A stretch of DNA of 64,000 bases from Cellulomonas wangleii (GCF_018388445.1 NZ_CP074405.1:3100001-3164000), one strand, 5' to 3'. Numbered from the stretch's first letter, positions 16,358-25,228 are shown. The notes: a model not told the origin generated them from the sequence alone. A program made the numbers and translations.

Positions 16358-17050
16358 ATGCCCCAGACCCCGACACCGACGGACGCCCCGCCGCCCCTCA
16401 CCGGTGCCGCCCCGGCGCCGCTGCCCGTACCGGCCGGCGCCGCGACCCCGGACGACCGTGCCGCCCTGCAGGACGGACTGCGCCGCACGGCGGTCGCCCT
16501 GCTGGAGGCGGACATCCCGTTCGCCCTGGTGGGCGGGTACGCGGCCTGGGCGCGCGGCGCACCGGAGCCGAGCCACGACGCGGACTTCGCGGTCGCGGAG
16601 GACGACGTGGACGCGGCCCGCGCGGCCCTGGCCGCCGCGGGCCTGGACGTGCAGCAGCCCGCCGAGAACTGGCTGTTCAAGGCCTACCACCACGGCCAGC
16701 TCGTCGACGTGATCTTCCGGATGGTCGGCGAGCCCGTGACCCACGAGCAGCTGGCCCGGGCCGACCAGCTCGAGGTGCTGGCGGTCCGGATGCCCGTGAT
16801 GCCGGCCACCGACATCATCTCGGCCAAGATGCGCGTGCTCGGTGAGCACTACTGCGACTTCACGTGGCTGCTGCCCATGGCACGTGCGCTGCGCGAGCAG
16901 ATCGACTGGGACCAGGTCCGGCAGGACATCGCGGGCCAGCCGTACGCGCGGGCGTTCATGTACCTCGCGGACGAGCTGGGCCTGACCGGCCACCCCGGCG
17001 AGCGGCTCGAGGCCGGCCCCGGACGCACCGGCCCCGGCTCGGAGGAGTAG
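16358..17050 (+). CDS. Nucleotidyltransferase-superfamily protein
   Basis: The 230-residue protein has a Pro/Ala-rich N terminus. A minimal nucleotidyltransferase core follows: IPFALVGGYAAWARG, then PSHDADFAVAEDD (GG and D-x-D metal-ligand pattern), LVDVIFRM (third acidic residue) and LPVMPATDII-like continuation. This resembles AbiEii/MNT or DUF-type nucleotidyltransferases found alone on chromosomes. No HEPN or AbiEi-like partner is adjacent, so a toxin-antitoxin role is not supported. It could instead modify a nucleotide, RNA or antibiotic. The message looks leaderless. Confidence 0.7.
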   Translation: MPQTPTPTDAPPPLTGAAPAPLPVPAGAATPDDRAALQDGLRRTAVALLEADIPFALVGGYAAWARGAPEPSHDADFAVAEDDVDAARAALAAAGLDVQQPAENWLFKAYHHGQLVDVIFRMVGEPVTHEQLARADQLEVLAVRMPVMPATDIISAKMRVLGEHYCDFTWLLPMARALREQIDWDQVRQDIAGQPYARAFMYLADELGLTGHPGERLEAGPGRTGPGSEE

Positions 17051-17088
17051 GCCTCGCGCACGGTGCCCGCCCGCGGCAGCATGGCGGC

Positions 17089-17445
17089 ATGGACGTCGAC
17101 CACGTGCGACGGCTCGCGCTGGACCTGCCTGAGGTGGGCGAGCGGCTGAGCTGGGGCGAGCCCGCCTGGTTCCACCGCCGGCTGGTGGCACGCATGTGGG
17201 ACGCCCACCGTCTGACGGTGCACGTGGAGGACGACGGGGAGCGCCGGGCGCTCGCCGCCGAGGACCCCGCCGTGTACTCCACGACCGACCACCACCGCGG
17301 GACGGACCTGCTGCTCGTCGACCTGCGGGTGGCGGACGGTGCGCTCGTGGGGTCCCTGCTGCGGGAGTCGTGGTGGTGGGCGGCGCCGGCCGTGCTGCGG
17401 CGCCGCCACCCGGGGCTCGGCCCGCCGGCGGGTGGGCCTGGCTGA
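17089..17445 (+). CDS. MmcQ/YjbR-family protein
   Basis: The product has 118 residues and the CyaY-like fold pattern of YjbR proteins: ALDLPEVGERLSWGEPAWFH, RRLVARMWDAHR, a central strand pair, and TDHHRGTDLLLVDLRVADG, LLRESWWWAAP at the C terminus. The family is described as DNA-binding-like with no firm function. The ATG at 17089 follows the upstream stop by 38 bp. It lies tail-to-tail with the ABC exporter. Confidence 0.8.
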   Translation: MDVDHVRRLALDLPEVGERLSWGEPAWFHRRLVARMWDAHRLTVHVEDDGERRALAAEDPAVYSTTDHHRGTDLLLVDLRVADGALVGSLLRESWWWAAPAVLRRRHPGLGPPAGGPG

Positions 17446-17457
17446 CGTCCGGCGGCG

Positions 17458-19269
17458 TCACCCGACGTCGGCGTCCGCGGGGACATCGGTGATCCGCAGC
17501 GCCTCCACGAGGTCCCGGTACAGCTGGTCCGACGCGAGAAGCTCGGCGTGGGTCCCCCGTGCGCGGACCCTGCCGTCCTCCAGCACGAGGATCGTGTCCG
17601 CGTCCACGACGGTGGACAGCCGGTGCGCGACCGTCACGACGGCGCCGGTGGTCGCCAGCACGCGGATCGCGTCGTGCACCGCGGCCTCCGTGAGTCCGTC
17701 GACCTGCGCCGTCGCCTCGTCCAGCAGCATCACCTGCGGGCGGCACAGCAGCGCGCGGGCGAGCGCGATGCGCTGACGCTGTCCACCGGAGACGGACGTC
17801 TCCGTCAGCCGGGTGTCCAGCCCGTCGGGAAGCGCGTCGAAGGCGCCGTCGAGGCGTACCGCCGCGAGCGCCCGGCGCAGCTCCTCGTCGGTCGCGGCCG
17901 GGTTGCTGAACAGCAGGTTGTCGCGGATCGTGCCCGGCACGACGGGGGTCTCCTGCTCGACGTACGCGAAGCGGGAGCGCACGTCGGCGTGGCTCCAGCC
18001 GGCGTACGGACGCCCGTCCAGCAGCAGCTGCCCCGACTGCGGCTCCAGGAACCGCAGCAGCAGCGAGAACACCGTCGTCTTGCCTGCACCGGACGGCCCG
18101 ACGAGCGCCGTGTGCCCGTGCCGCGGGACCGTCAGCGACAGCTCGCGCACTGCCGGGGGCAGGCCCGGACCGTAGGCGGCCGTGACGTCGCGCAGCTCGA
18201 TGACGTGGACGCCGTCGGGGCCGTCCGGCGCGGGGCGTGCGGGCACCGGCGCGCTCGCCGCCTGCGGCTCCACGTCCATCGCGGCCACCTCGCTGATGCG
18301 CCCCGCCGCCGCGATCCCGGACTGCAGCTGCGTCAGGGACTGCGTGAGGTCGGTGATGGGCCCGACGATGTTGAAGGCGTAGAGCAGGAATGCCACGAGG
18401 CTGGAGACGGCGAGCTCGCCCTGGCCGACGCGCCACGCGCCGAGCCCCAGGATGACGATGATGGCGAGCTGGATGCCGCCCCACGACACGCTCCACGCGA
18501 CCGCGGCGGTCCGCACCGCGCGCACCGCGTGGTCGCGCGCCTCGCGCGCGGCGCCGAGGACGGTGGCCGCCTGGCGGTCCTCCGCGCGGCTGGACTTGAC
18601 CGTGCGGACGGCCCGCAGCGACCCCTCCAGCGTGCCGCCGAGCGTGCCCAGGGCCTCCTGGGAGGCCCGCTCGGCGGCGCCGATGCCGGGCAGGAGCACG
18701 GCCATGAGCGCGCCCACGACGACGATCGCGGCGATGGTCGTGCCGAGGAGCACGCGGTCGAGCACGCCCATGAGGACGAGGGTGCCGACGAGCGCCACCA
18801 CCCCGTTGACGAGCCCGACGATGCTGGACGACGTCGCCTCGCGCAGCAGGACGGTGTCCGAGGTGACGCGGGTGACGAGCTCGCCGGTGGGGCGGCCCGT
18901 GACGGCCGCGACCGTGGCCCGCAGGTAGCGGCGCACGAGCGACTCGCGCGCGTCGAGGACGATCCGCTCGGCCAGCGTCCCCATGAGGACCCACTGGGCG
19001 TACCCCACCACCGACCCGACGGCGAACAGCGCCAGCAGCCACCCGACGGGCCGCGCCAGGGACTCACCCGTCCCGAGCGTGTCGAGGACCCACTTGGTGA
19101 CCATGGGGGTGGCCAGGGAGAGGCCGGTGCCGGCGAGGCCGAGCAGGAGGCCCGTGCCGAGGGTGCGTCGGTGGGGCCGGACCAGCTCGAGCAGGATGCG
19201 CAGGCGGCGGCGCCCGTCCGGCTCGGCTGCGGCGGTGGGCGTCTCGGGCGGTGACGGTGCGGCGACCAT
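17458..19269 (-). CDS. ABC exporter, fused membrane and ATPase domains
   Basis: The 603-residue half-transporter has six helices in residues 35-310 and an ATPase domain from about 345. The domain is complete: Walker A GPSGAGKTTV, Q-loop VEQETPV, signature VSGGQRQRIALARAL, Walker B VMLLDEATAQVD and switch His in VTVAHRLSTV. It is a MsrA/LmrA-type exporter that would work as a homodimer on drugs or lipids. ATG 19269 is preferred because a perfect palindromic operator lies 8-25 bp upstream. Earlier in-frame ATGs (19296, 19311) would place the operator inside the gene. It is divergent from a TetR regulator. Confidence 0.9.
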   Translation of the reverse strand: MVAAPSPPETPTAAAEPDGRRRLRILLELVRPHRRTLGTGLLLGLAGTGLSLATPMVTKWVLDTLGTGESLARPVGWLLALFAVGSVVGYAQWVLMGTLAERIVLDARESLVRRYLRATVAAVTGRPTGELVTRVTSDTVLLREATSSSIVGLVNGVVALVGTLVLMGVLDRVLLGTTIAAIVVVGALMAVLLPGIGAAERASQEALGTLGGTLEGSLRAVRTVKSSRAEDRQAATVLGAAREARDHAVRAVRTAAVAWSVSWGGIQLAIIVILGLGAWRVGQGELAVSSLVAFLLYAFNIVGPITDLTQSLTQLQSGIAAAGRISEVAAMDVEPQAASAPVPARPAPDGPDGVHVIELRDVTAAYGPGLPPAVRELSLTVPRHGHTALVGPSGAGKTTVFSLLLRFLEPQSGQLLLDGRPYAGWSHADVRSRFAYVEQETPVVPGTIRDNLLFSNPAATDEELRRALAAVRLDGAFDALPDGLDTRLTETSVSGGQRQRIALARALLCRPQVMLLDEATAQVDGLTEAAVHDAIRVLATTGAVVTVAHRLSTVVDADTILVLEDGRVRARGTHAELLASDQLYRDLVEALRITDVPADADVG

Positions 19270-19276
19270 CCTGCGA

Positions 19277-19294
19277 GTGGAACACTCCTGTTCC
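19277..19294. promoter_or_regulatory. TetR-type operator between the ABC exporter and tetR
   Basis: TGGAACA-CTCC-TGTTCCA is a perfect inverted repeat with 7-bp arms, located in the 74-bp divergent region. Its size and symmetry suit a TetR-family dimer. The adjacent divergent TetR gene is the likely regulator of both promoters. Confidence 0.75.
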
Positions 19295-19343
19295 ATTGTG
19301 GTCAATAGCAATCCCTACCAGTTCTCCGGTGTACCGTTCGCTC

Positions 19344-19928
19344 GTGGCGAACCAGGCACCCCCACCCGTGACGGGCCCCCGCGCCCGGACCCGGCAGGCG
19401 ATCCTCGAGGCCGCCATCCGCGCTCTGGCCGTCGACCCCTCGGCCTCTCTGGGCCGGGTCGCCGAGCTGGCCGACGTCGGTCGGACCACGCTGCACCGCT
19501 ACTTCCCGGAGCGCGACGACCTGCTCGCCGCCGTCGGCGTCCACGCCGCCGCCTGTCTCACCGCCGCGCACGCGCGGGCGCGGCTCGACGACGACACGGC
19601 CCTGGACGCGCTGCTGCGCGTCGCGCAGGAGTACCTCGAGCTGGGTGACCTCCTGACGGTGCTGTTCACCGGCATCGTCCCCGAGGACTCCTGGGCGCAG
19701 GACCCGACGAACGACGCCGCCCTGGGCGCCCTGTACGCACGCGGCCTGCGGGACGGCTCGATCGACCCCCGGTTCGACGCCGAGTGGGCGCTGGGCGTCG
19801 TGTGGTCGGTCCTGTACCTCGCGTGGTCGACCGTGCGCACCGCCCGGGCCGACCGCCACACCGCCGTCACCCGCCTGCTGCTCACGCTCGAGAAGTCGCT
19901 CGCGCCGGAGCGCCCCGACCTGCGATGA
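19344..19928 (+). CDS. TetR-family regulator, divergent from the ABC exporter
   Basis: The 194-residue protein has an N-terminal TetR helix-turn-helix: RARTRQAILEAAIRALA, then LGRVAELADVGRTTLHRYFP, followed by an all-helical ligand domain. Divergent placement and the palindrome between the two genes support local control of the exporter. GTG 19344 is preferred over GTG 19329 because TACCGT (19332-19337) would act as the -10 of a leaderless message starting at 19344. The ligand cannot be predicted. Confidence 0.88.
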   Translation: MANQAPPPVTGPRARTRQAILEAAIRALAVDPSASLGRVAELADVGRTTLHRYFPERDDLLAAVGVHAAACLTAAHARARLDDDTALDALLRVAQEYLELGDLLTVLFTGIVPEDSWAQDPTNDAALGALYARGLRDGSIDPRFDAEWALGVVWSVLYLAWSTVRTARADRHTAVTRLLLTLEKSLAPERPDLR

Positions 19929-19953
19929 CGCACCCGGTGGGCAAGGATGGAGC

Positions 19954-20733
19954 ATGCCCGACTCCCCCACCCCCACCCTGTCCCTGCCCGGCGGCGCCAT
20001 CCCCGTCCTCGGCTTCGGCACCTGGCAGGCGGAGGGCTCGGACGCCGAGCTCGCCGTCAGCGCCGCGCTGCAGCTGGGCTACCGCCACGTCGACACCGCG
20101 ACCGGCTACGGCAACGAGGCGCAGGTCGGGCGCGTGCTGTCCACGCGCGGCATCGACCGCGACGACGTCTTCCTGACGTCGAAGCTGCCCCCGGACCACG
20201 CGGGGCGCGAGCGGCAGACGCTCGCCGAGTCCCTCGTCGCGCTCACGACCGACCACCTCGACCTGTGGCTGATCCACTGGCCGCCGGGCAAGGAGGCCCG
20301 CCCGGACGTCTGGCAGCGGTTCCGCGAGGCGCGCGACGAAGGCCTCGTGCGATCGATCGGCGTCTCGAACTACTCGATCGCGCAGATCGACGAGCTGATC
20401 GCGGCGACGGGCGAGGCCCCGGCCGTCAACCAGATCCCCTACTCCCCCGTCGACCACGACCCGGCGCTGCTCGCGGCGCACCGCGAGCGTGGCGTCGTCG
20501 TCGAGGGGTACAGCCCGCTCAAGCGCACCGACCTGGACGCGGAGCCGATCGTCGCGGCGGCGCGCGCGCACGGCGTGACACCCGCACAGGTCGTGCTGCG
20601 CTGGCACATCGAGCACGACGTCGTCGTGATCCCGAAGTCGGTGCGACGCGAGCGCATCGAGGAGAACCTCGCGGTGCTGGGCTTCACGCTGACGCCGGAC
20701 GAGGTCGCGGCGATCGACACGCTGGGACGCTGA
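19954..20733 (+). CDS. Aldo/keto reductase
   Basis: The 259-residue protein contains the complete AKR catalytic tetrad: D47 in RHVDTATGYGNE, Y52, K77 in LTSKLPP and H108 in LWLIHWPP. The AKR signatures IGVSNYS and VVVIPKSVRRERIEENL are present, the latter binding NADPH. Its size and motifs place it with 2,5-diketo-D-gluconate reductase-like enzymes that reduce carbonyls. It starts 25 bp after the TetR gene on the same strand, so it may share that transcript. A clean terminator hairpin follows at 20760-20783. Confidence 0.93.
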   Translation: MPDSPTPTLSLPGGAIPVLGFGTWQAEGSDAELAVSAALQLGYRHVDTATGYGNEAQVGRVLSTRGIDRDDVFLTSKLPPDHAGRERQTLAESLVALTTDHLDLWLIHWPPGKEARPDVWQRFREARDEGLVRSIGVSNYSIAQIDELIAATGEAPAVNQIPYSPVDHDPALLAAHRERGVVVEGYSPLKRTDLDAEPIVAAARAHGVTPAQVVLRWHIEHDVVVIPKSVRRERIEENLAVLGFTLTPDEVAAIDTLGR

Positions 20734-20759
20734 CGGCGCGACGCACCTGGCAGGAGCGG

Positions 20760-20783
20760 GGCCCGGACGTGCGCGTCCGGGCC
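20760..20783 (+). terminator. Terminator after the aldo/keto reductase
   Basis: GCCCGGACG (20761-20769) and CGTCCGGGC (20774-20782) form a perfect stem with a TGCG loop. One more G-C pair (20760/20783) extends it. It begins 27 bp after the stop codon. Confidence 0.7.
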
Positions 20784-20792
20784 TCGTGCACG

Positions 20793-20833
20793 TCGAGGGA
20801 TGCGACGAGGGGATGCCACGAGGGGGTGCCACG
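20793..20833 (+). repeat. Short imperfect tandem repeat in a gene-free stretch
   Basis: Three consecutive units of 12-13 bp read AGGGATGCGACG, AGGGGATGCCACG and AGGGGGTGCCACG. They lie in the 378-bp gap 20734-21111, which has no gene I can support. Confidence 0.6.
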
Positions 20834-20886
20834 AGCGGGACTGCTGCCGAGGCCTTCGGGGGCGGTGGTCGCGCTCCCACCTCGCA

Positions 20887-20923
20887 CGTGCTCGCCGCCG
20901 TCGCGATGCGACCGGCGAGCACG
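20887..20923. other. Long imperfect hairpin in intergenic DNA
   Basis: CGTGCTCGCCG (20887-20897) pairs with CGGCGAGCACG (20913-20923), and GTCGC/GCGAC pairs inside. The result is one stem of 16 bp with a 2-nt bulge and a 3-nt loop. It could be a structured RNA or a terminator. No gene ends close by on either strand. Confidence 0.45.
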
Positions 20924-21111
20924 TCGGGTCTCGGCCTACCGAGGAACCGGACCCGTGTCCTGCGATCGGCGTCACGCCGTTGTGCCGCCGGCCCAAGGTC
21001 TACCGGACCCGGGCACGTGACGTCAACCACAGCCCTCCGCCGCACCTCCCGGTCGGGGGAAACGGACGCAGCCCGACAACCCGGACCGGTACCGGCCGTG
21101 CGGCGGGCCGC

Positions 21112-22167
21112 TCAGGGCACGACGACGGTCATCCCCGCGGCGTCGCCCGCCGGACGGCCGGACGACATGGCCGCCAGGGCGTCCGCCGCCTGGTCGAGCC
21201 CGACGGTGCGCGACACGAGGGCCGCGGGGGCGAGCCGGCCGGCCGCGATCGCCGCGAGCATCGCCGGGTACTCGTGGGCCGCCATCCCGTGACTCCCGTG
21301 CACGGACAGCTCCCACGCGACGACGCGGTCCATCGGCAGCGCCGTCCACGCGTCCTCACGGAGCAGCAGCCCGACCTGCACGTGCCGGCCACGGCGGCGC
21401 AGCGCGAGCACGCCCGCCTGTGCGGTCGCTGGGCTGCCGAGCGCGTCGAGCGACGCGTGCGCCCCGCCCCCGGTCGCCTCGACGAGGCGCGCCGCGAGGG
21501 CCGCGGGCGCGTCGTCCCCGGGGTCCAGGGTCACGGCCGCCCCTGCCTCGTGCGCAGCACGCCGGGCGGCAGGCACCGGATCGACCGCGACGACGTGCGC
21601 ACCGGCGGCCGCCGCGACCATGACCGCGGACAGGCCGACCCCGCCGCAGCCGAGCACCACGACCTCGTCGCCGGGCGCCACGGCCGCGTGCACGGTGACG
21701 GCGCGGTACGCGGTGGCGAACCGGCAGCCCAGTGCGGCGGCGGCAACCGGCGACATGCCGTCCGGGACGCGCACGAGGTTGGTGTCGGCGTGGTCGAGCG
21801 CCACGAGCTCGGCGAACGACCCCCACTGCGTGAAGCCGGGCTGCGTCTGGTGCGGGCACACCTGCTGGTCCCCGGCGCGGCACGTCGCGCAGTCCCCGCA
21901 GGCCATGACGAACGGCACCGTGACCACGTCGCCGACCGCCCAGCGGCGCACGGCCGGACCCACCTCGACCACCGTGCCCGCCAGCTCGTGACCGGGCACG
22001 TGCGGCAGACGCACGTCGTCGTCGTGCCCCTGCCAGGCGTGCCAGTCGCTGCGGCACACGCCCGTCGCGGCCACCCGGACCACCACGCCGTCGGGCGGGC
22101 ACACGGGGTCGGGGACCCTCCTGACCTGGGGCGTCACTCCGAACTCGTCCACCACGACCGCGCGCAC
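21112..22167 (-). CDS. Zinc-dependent medium-chain alcohol dehydrogenase
   Basis: The 351-residue protein has the full zinc MDR set. The catalytic zinc ligands are C38 (TGVCRSDWH) and H60-E61 (VPGHELAG). Structural-zinc cysteines are C90, C93, C96 and C104. The Rossmann motif is VLGCGGVGLSAVMVA. It should oxidise an alcohol, or reduce an aldehyde, with NAD(P). The substrate is not predictable, though GVCRSDWHAWQGHD is typical of a common actinobacterial subgroup. GTG 22167 gives the usual V-R-A-V-V-V start. The gap 22168-22337 holds no supported gene. Confidence 0.92.
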   Translation of the reverse strand: MRAVVVDEFGVTPQVRRVPDPVCPPDGVVVRVAATGVCRSDWHAWQGHDDDVRLPHVPGHELAGTVVEVGPAVRRWAVGDVVTVPFVMACGDCATCRAGDQQVCPHQTQPGFTQWGSFAELVALDHADTNLVRVPDGMSPVAAAALGCRFATAYRAVTVHAAVAPGDEVVVLGCGGVGLSAVMVAAAAGAHVVAVDPVPAARRAAHEAGAAVTLDPGDDAPAALAARLVEATGGGAHASLDALGSPATAQAGVLALRRRGRHVQVGLLLREDAWTALPMDRVVAWELSVHGSHGMAAHEYPAMLAAIAAGRLAPAALVSRTVGLDQAADALAAMSSGRPAGDAAGMTVVVP

Positions 22168-22337
22168 GAGCCCATCCTGCCTGCTGACGGCACAGGACCG
22201 GTCCCCCGCCGGCCGGCGAGGCGCTGCGGGAGCGGGTGGCACGGCTGCTCGGCGCCGTCGAGCGGAACGCCGCAGGTCCGGGCACGCTGCACGGAGCCCG
22301 GACGCGCGGGCGCCGGGGCTGAGCCACCGGCGCGGCG

Positions 22338-23798
22338 TCACTCCTCGGGGTCGAGGAGACCCTCGTCGAAGCGCCAGGGTCCGACCTCGACGGTCGCACC
22401 CGCCAGCACGTCGAGCGTGACCGGCGGCACGAGGTCGACCGCCGGGCCGTCCCGGACCGCCCGGACCGTGACGACGACGGCCACGTCGGGGTCCTGCGAC
22501 GTCGACATGGCGCGCCACCGGACCTGCGCGAGCGCGGCGGCGCCGGGTCCCAGCACGACCTGCGGCGGCACGTCGGGCGCCACGAGGTCCGGCAGCTGCG
22601 TGAGGTCGGGCGTCCGGGTGCCCGACTCCCGGGTGAACGCGAGCGTCGGCACGCCCGACAGCACGCACGGCGCCGCGCCCGTCCACGTCGCGCGCAGCAC
22701 GAGGAAGCGGGCGCCGAGCGCCGCGTCCACGGCCGCGACCTCGAGCCGCAGACCGTCGCCGGTGCAGGCGGGCACCCCCGCGGGCGCGGCCTCCCCGGAC
22801 GCATCCGGGGCTCCGGCGTCCGGTGCGTCGGCACCCGCGGCGTCGGGGCCGGCAAGGACGCCGTCCAGGGTGCCGGCGTCGGTCGTCACGTGGTAGCCCA
22901 GCGGCGGTCCTGTGCGGAGCGTGGAGGCCAGCCGGGACGCGACGTGGGACCGGTGGGCGTCGTCGTCCGCGTGGACCGTGAGGTCGGGCGACGCGGGCTC
23001 ACCGCCCCGCAGCACGACACGCCACACGCCCTCCCAGGCCGCGACGTCGACCGCCAGCGCCACCGCCTCGGCGTCCGGCCAGGCCCCGGGGTGCACCTGC
23101 GCCACCTCGAGCCAGTGGTCGAGCGCCTCGACCGTCGTGACGGGCAGGTCCCGCCCGGCGACGGCGGCCAGCGCGTCGGCGACCGCCTCCCCGCCCGCCA
23201 CGACCACCCGCCCGGCCTCGGGCCCGAACCACACCTCGTCGACCCCGGGCACGCGACGCACCGCCAGCGCGTCCACGGCCAGGTCGGCGTCGCCGCCGGG
23301 CGCGAGGGCCACGGCGAGCGTCCGCGCGGCGTCGTGCACGTCGAGGCGCCACGCGCCGGGCCCGGCCGTGACGGCGCCGAGCACCGCCTCGGCCGCGGCC
23401 GGGAGCGCCTCGATCCCGACGACCTCCGCGTCCACACCGACCTCCCACGCGGCGGGGTCGGCAGCCGGGTCCGGGGCGCCGAGGCCGGTCGGCGCGGTCG
23501 TGTCCACCAGGCGGCACGTCGTGGTCACGGTCGCCGTGGCACCGCCGACGGCCTCGTGCACCCGCGCGGCCGCCCCCCGGACCACCTCCGGCGGGCGCAC
23601 GTCGCGCTCCCCCGCCAGGACCGTGCAGCCGCCCGCGTCGAGCACCGCGCGCAGCGGCGTCGTCCGGAGCGCCAGGGCACCCAGCACGGCCACCACCAGG
23701 ACGACGACGGCCGCGACCGCGAGGCGGCCGCGCTCCGCGGCGGGCGGCGGGAGCGTCCCGGGCGGCGGCCCGGCCGGGGCGTCCGGCGCAGCTGTCAC
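22338..23798 (-). CDS. Membrane-anchored protein with C-terminal DUF4232-like domain
   Basis: The 486-residue product has a Pro-rich cytoplasmic N terminus, one membrane helix near 22-45, and a long extracytoplasmic part rich in Ala, Val and Asp. The C-terminal 130 residues (from ACTGDGLRLEVAAVDAALGA) show the DUF4232 pattern with ATWTGAAPCVLSGVPTLAF, where two cysteines likely form a disulfide. DUF4232 domains occur in secreted actinobacterial proteins of unknown role. An Ala/Asp/Pro-rich linker precedes the domain. The GTG start at 23798 was chosen because longer versions would run into the divergent ATP-grasp gene. Confidence 0.7.
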   Translation of the reverse strand: MTAAPDAPAGPPPGTLPPPAAERGRLAVAAVVVLVVAVLGALALRTTPLRAVLDAGGCTVLAGERDVRPPEVVRGAAARVHEAVGGATATVTTTCRLVDTTAPTGLGAPDPAADPAAWEVGVDAEVVGIEALPAAAEAVLGAVTAGPGAWRLDVHDAARTLAVALAPGGDADLAVDALAVRRVPGVDEVWFGPEAGRVVVAGGEAVADALAAVAGRDLPVTTVEALDHWLEVAQVHPGAWPDAEAVALAVDVAAWEGVWRVVLRGGEPASPDLTVHADDDAHRSHVASRLASTLRTGPPLGYHVTTDAGTLDGVLAGPDAAGADAPDAGAPDASGEAAPAGVPACTGDGLRLEVAAVDAALGARFLVLRATWTGAAPCVLSGVPTLAFTRESGTRTPDLTQLPDLVAPDVPPQVVLGPGAAALAQVRWRAMSTSQDPDVAVVVTVRAVRDGPAVDLVPPVTLDVLAGATVEVGPWRFDEGLLDPEE

Positions 23799-23853
23799 GA
23801 CCCGCGACCCTACCGATGCCGGACGCGTGGGCGGCTCGTCGTAGGGTCCGCCC

Positions 23854-24750
23854 GTGAGCGCAACCCCCCGCGTGGGTGTCGTCGTGACCGACACCTACCC
23901 CGCCGAGGACCCGGACCACGACACCGCGCCGCTCGTCACCGCGCTGCGGGCACGGGGTGTGGCGGCCGCGCCCGTCGTGTGGCACGACGCGACCGTCGAC
24001 TGGGCCGCGCACGACCTGCTGGTGCTGCGCTCCCCGTGGGACTACCCGGAGCGGCTCACCGAGTTCCTCGCGTGGCTCGACGTCGCCGAGCAGGCGACGC
24101 GGGTGCTCAACCCCCCGTCGCTGGTGCGCTGGAACCTCGACAAGCGGTACCTCGCCGAGCTCGCCGACCTCGGGGTGGGCGTGGTCCCGACGACGTACCG
24201 GACGTCGCTCGACGACGTGCGCGACGACCTGGCCGCGACCGCGCCGGACGCGCACGTGGTGCTCAAGCCCGCGGTGTCCGCCGGGGCGCGCGACACCGGG
24301 CTGTTCCGCGCCGACGACCCGCGGGCCCTCGACCTCGCGGGCCGGGTCCTCGCGGCCGGCGGCGTCGTGATGGTGCAGCCGGAGGTGCCCGAGCTGTCGC
24401 AGGGACGCGAGAAGGCGCTGTACGTCGTCGACGGGACGCTGACGCACGCGATCGCCAAGGGCGCGCTGCTCGCCCCGGGCGGCGGGCTGATCGGGGGCGT
24501 GTACGCCGAGAACCCGCAGCGGGTCGACGTCACCGCGGCCGAGGCCGAGTTCGCGCTCGACGTGGTCCGCGCGGTCGACCGGGCCACGGGCAGCGGCGTC
24601 CCGCTGTACGCGCGCGTCGACACCGTGGACTCCGTCGAGCACGGCCTGGTGCTGCTGGAGGCCGAGCTGTTCGAGCCCGCGCTCAACCTGCACGTGGTGC
24701 CCGAGGTCACGGACGTGGTCGCCTCGGCGGTCGTCGCCCGGCTGGGTTAG
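23854..24750 (+). CDS. ATP-grasp family protein
   Basis: The 298-residue protein resembles glutathione-synthase-like ATP-grasp enzymes: VLRSPWDYPERLTEFLAWLD, NPPSLVRWNLDKRYLAELAD, HVVLKPAVSAGARDTG (nucleotide-binding strand with the conserved Lys), MVQPEVPE, and LLEAELFEPALNLHVVPE carrying the metal-binding acidic residues. Such enzymes ligate a carboxylate to an amine or thiol using ATP. The substrate is unknown and no biosynthetic partner is adjacent. The GTG at 23854 lies six bases after TAGGGT (23842-23847), so the message is probably leaderless. Confidence 0.8.
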   Translation: MSATPRVGVVVTDTYPAEDPDHDTAPLVTALRARGVAAAPVVWHDATVDWAAHDLLVLRSPWDYPERLTEFLAWLDVAEQATRVLNPPSLVRWNLDKRYLAELADLGVGVVPTTYRTSLDDVRDDLAATAPDAHVVLKPAVSAGARDTGLFRADDPRALDLAGRVLAAGGVVMVQPEVPELSQGREKALYVVDGTLTHAIAKGALLAPGGGLIGGVYAENPQRVDVTAAEAEFALDVVRAVDRATGSGVPLYARVDTVDSVEHGLVLLEAELFEPALNLHVVPEVTDVVASAVVARLG

Positions 24751-24832
24751 TCTCCGGCGCACCGGGCACGCCCCGGCGGTCCCCGCCGTTGAGGGAGCAA
24801 CGGGCGCAGCGGCGTCCCGACAGGGAGGTGCC

Positions 24833-25228
24833 GTGGCGGGTTGGTCGGACCGGTGGACGCGCGTGCGCGCGCAGATCGACGCGCTCCCGCGTCCCGTGCG
24901 CGTCGTGGCGGTGACGGTCGTCGGCGGCACGGTGGTGCTCACGGGCGTGGCGATGCTCGTGCTGCCCGGCCCGGGCATCCTCGCGATCCTCGCCGGGCTC
25001 GCGCTGCTCGCGACGGAGTTCGCGTGGGCGCGGCGCTGGCTGGACCGCGCGCGGGCCGCAGGCCAGGCAGGCGTCGACAAGGGGCGTGAGGTGTGGGACC
25101 GCCGGCGGCCGGCTGCCGCGACCGAGTCGGTGGACGCGGCGGAGCGGGCCGACGCGCAGCACCCGGTCGAGGTCCGCGACCACCGCGACCCCCAGGACCC
25201 GGTCGACCCGGTCGGCACGTCCCGCTGA
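24833..25228 (+). CDS. PGPGW-type small membrane protein (TIGR02611-like)
   Basis: The 131-residue protein has one or two hydrophobic segments around 23-62. Between them is VLPGPGILAILAGLALLATEFAWARRWLDRAR, the hallmark of the putative transmembrane PGPGW family. The C-terminal 50 residues are hydrophilic, rich in Asp and Arg. The function of the family is unknown. It starts at GTG 24833, 82 bp after the ATP-grasp stop. Confidence 0.8.
   Translation: MAGWSDRWTRVRAQIDALPRPVRVVAVTVVGGTVVLTGVAMLVLPGPGILAILAGLALLATEFAWARRWLDRARAAGQAGVDKGREVWDRRRPAAATESVDAAERADAQHPVEVRDHRDPQDPVDPVGTSR

Noticed and set aside
16358..17445. Toxin-antitoxin reading of the nucleotidyltransferase and YjbR-like genes
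   Set aside because: No HEPN or AbiEi-like partner is present. The YjbR-like protein is not a known antitoxin, and the two genes are separately spaced.
16250..19042. 930-codon minus-strand ORF overlapping the ABC exporter in another frame
   Set aside because: The exporter frame has every ABC motif. This frame gives only Arg/Ala/Gly-rich sequence.
20734..21111. tRNA or other known RNA gene in the gap after the aldo/keto reductase
   Set aside because: I looked on both strands for a T-loop/anticodon arrangement and found none.
22185..22321. Open stretch reading GEALRERVARLLGAVERNAA
   Set aside because: It looks faintly coding but has no start context, family or size to support a gene. It could be a remnant or chance.
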